Shown here piece after piece: positions 63,780 through 64,000 of a DNA stretch of 64,000 bases. The notes below the pieces were generated by a model. The model was not told where the DNA came from. It saw only the letters and a list, made by a program, of their open reading frames with translations, and did no database searches. A program made the position numbers and the translations under genes. Position 1 is the stretch's first letter, and the number at the start of each line of letters is the position of its first letter. Location: NCBI RefSeq assembly GCF_003026455.1, contig NZ_PYMB01000004.1:62001-126000 (forward strand). The letters are read 5' to 3'. Source of the stretch: Photobacterium rosenbergii (GTDB lineage Bacteria; Pseudomonadota; Gammaproteobacteria; Enterobacterales; Vibrionaceae).

Positions 63780-64000
63780 ATGGCTTATCAACCGAAAAAG
63801 CGCAAGGTTACTTGCGAGATTAACATTGTTCCCTATATCGACGTGATGTTCGTCTTGCTGATTATCTTTATGGTAACAGCCCCTTTTGTCACCCAGGGCG
63901 TTGACGTTGATTTGCCGAGCACTACAACGGCCAAGACTGCAGCGGAACTGGTTGGTGAAAACAGCGAAAAGTCGCCGATTATCGTTGAAGTTGACCAAGA
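63780..64000 (+). CDS. tolR: Tol-Pal system protein TolR (partial, cut by window end)
   Basis: The first 73 residues of TolR. Basic N-terminus [20 protein letters not shown] is followed by [16 protein letters not shown], with the essential membrane aspartate (Asp21) that takes part in the proton path with TolQ. A periplasmic domain begins after residue 40. It lies five bases after tolQ, with AGGAG at the end of that gene. The remainder is outside the window. Confidence 0.97.
   Translation, partial: MAYQPKKRKVTCEINIVPYIDVMFVLLIIFMVTAPFVTQGVDVDLPSTTTAKTAAELVGENSEKSPIIVEVDQ

Overview
The window is a chromosomal segment of a gammaproteobacterium of the Vibrionaceae. The evidence is protein similarity to Vibrio/Photobacterium families and gene order: H-NS, a lysine-riboswitch NhaC-type transporter and tdk near a his operon, and yebC-ruvC-ruvAB leading to cydABX-ybgE-ybgC-tolQR. 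A Photobacterium-like genus is possible, but I cannot fix the genus without a search. Almost everything is coding DNA of one even character. The clear exception is an AT-rich patch at about 41.34-42.29 kb. I saw no CRISPR array, insertion sequence, prophage, rRNA or tRNA.

Layout. 0-4 kb: end of an unknown gene, alpha/beta hydrolase, fadD, rnd. 4-5.8 kb (minus): minC-minD-minE division-site operon. 6-10.2 kb: ycgL and a secreted lytic transglycosylase, H-NS (minus), then a lysine riboswitch controlling an NhaC-family transporter of the LysW type. 10.4-18.6 kb: tdk, then the complete his operon hisGDCBHAFI (minus) with leader peptide and attenuator. 18.9-28 kb: SEC-C protein overlapping an EAL-HDOD protein, TSUP permease, lpxH-ppiB, cysS, glpQ, a voltage-gated K+ channel with a zinc-ribbon tail, and a MarC-family protein. 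28.6-31.3 kb: adhE behind an FNR-type promoter. 31.4-34.2 kb: a degenerate SDR, an unknown protein and a MalY/PatB-like lyase.

34.3-37.6 kb (minus) holds the least understood system: a retropepsin-like lipoprotein, an inactive-transglutaminase/7TM membrane protein and a RimK-like ATP-grasp ligase in one operon. It is followed by cmoAB, a tri-haem cytochrome c peroxidase, the AT-rich patch with a small lipoprotein, an exported VOC-fold protein and a DUF72 protein.

44-64 kb: aspS, yebC, ruvC, an unusual chemoreceptor, ruvAB, a sialic-acid catabolic cluster (nanA, nanR, nagA, nanE, nanK, an SSS transporter, nanQ), then cydABX-ybgE and ybgC-tolQ-tolR (cut by the window end). Six copies of a 15-bp palindrome, consensus TGRARNNNNNYTYCA, occur only in front of nanA/nanR and nagA/nanE. 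They are very likely the operators of the RpiR-type regulator and tie the nan genes into one regulon. Oxygen-responsive control is suggested by FNR-type sites in front of adhE and cydA.
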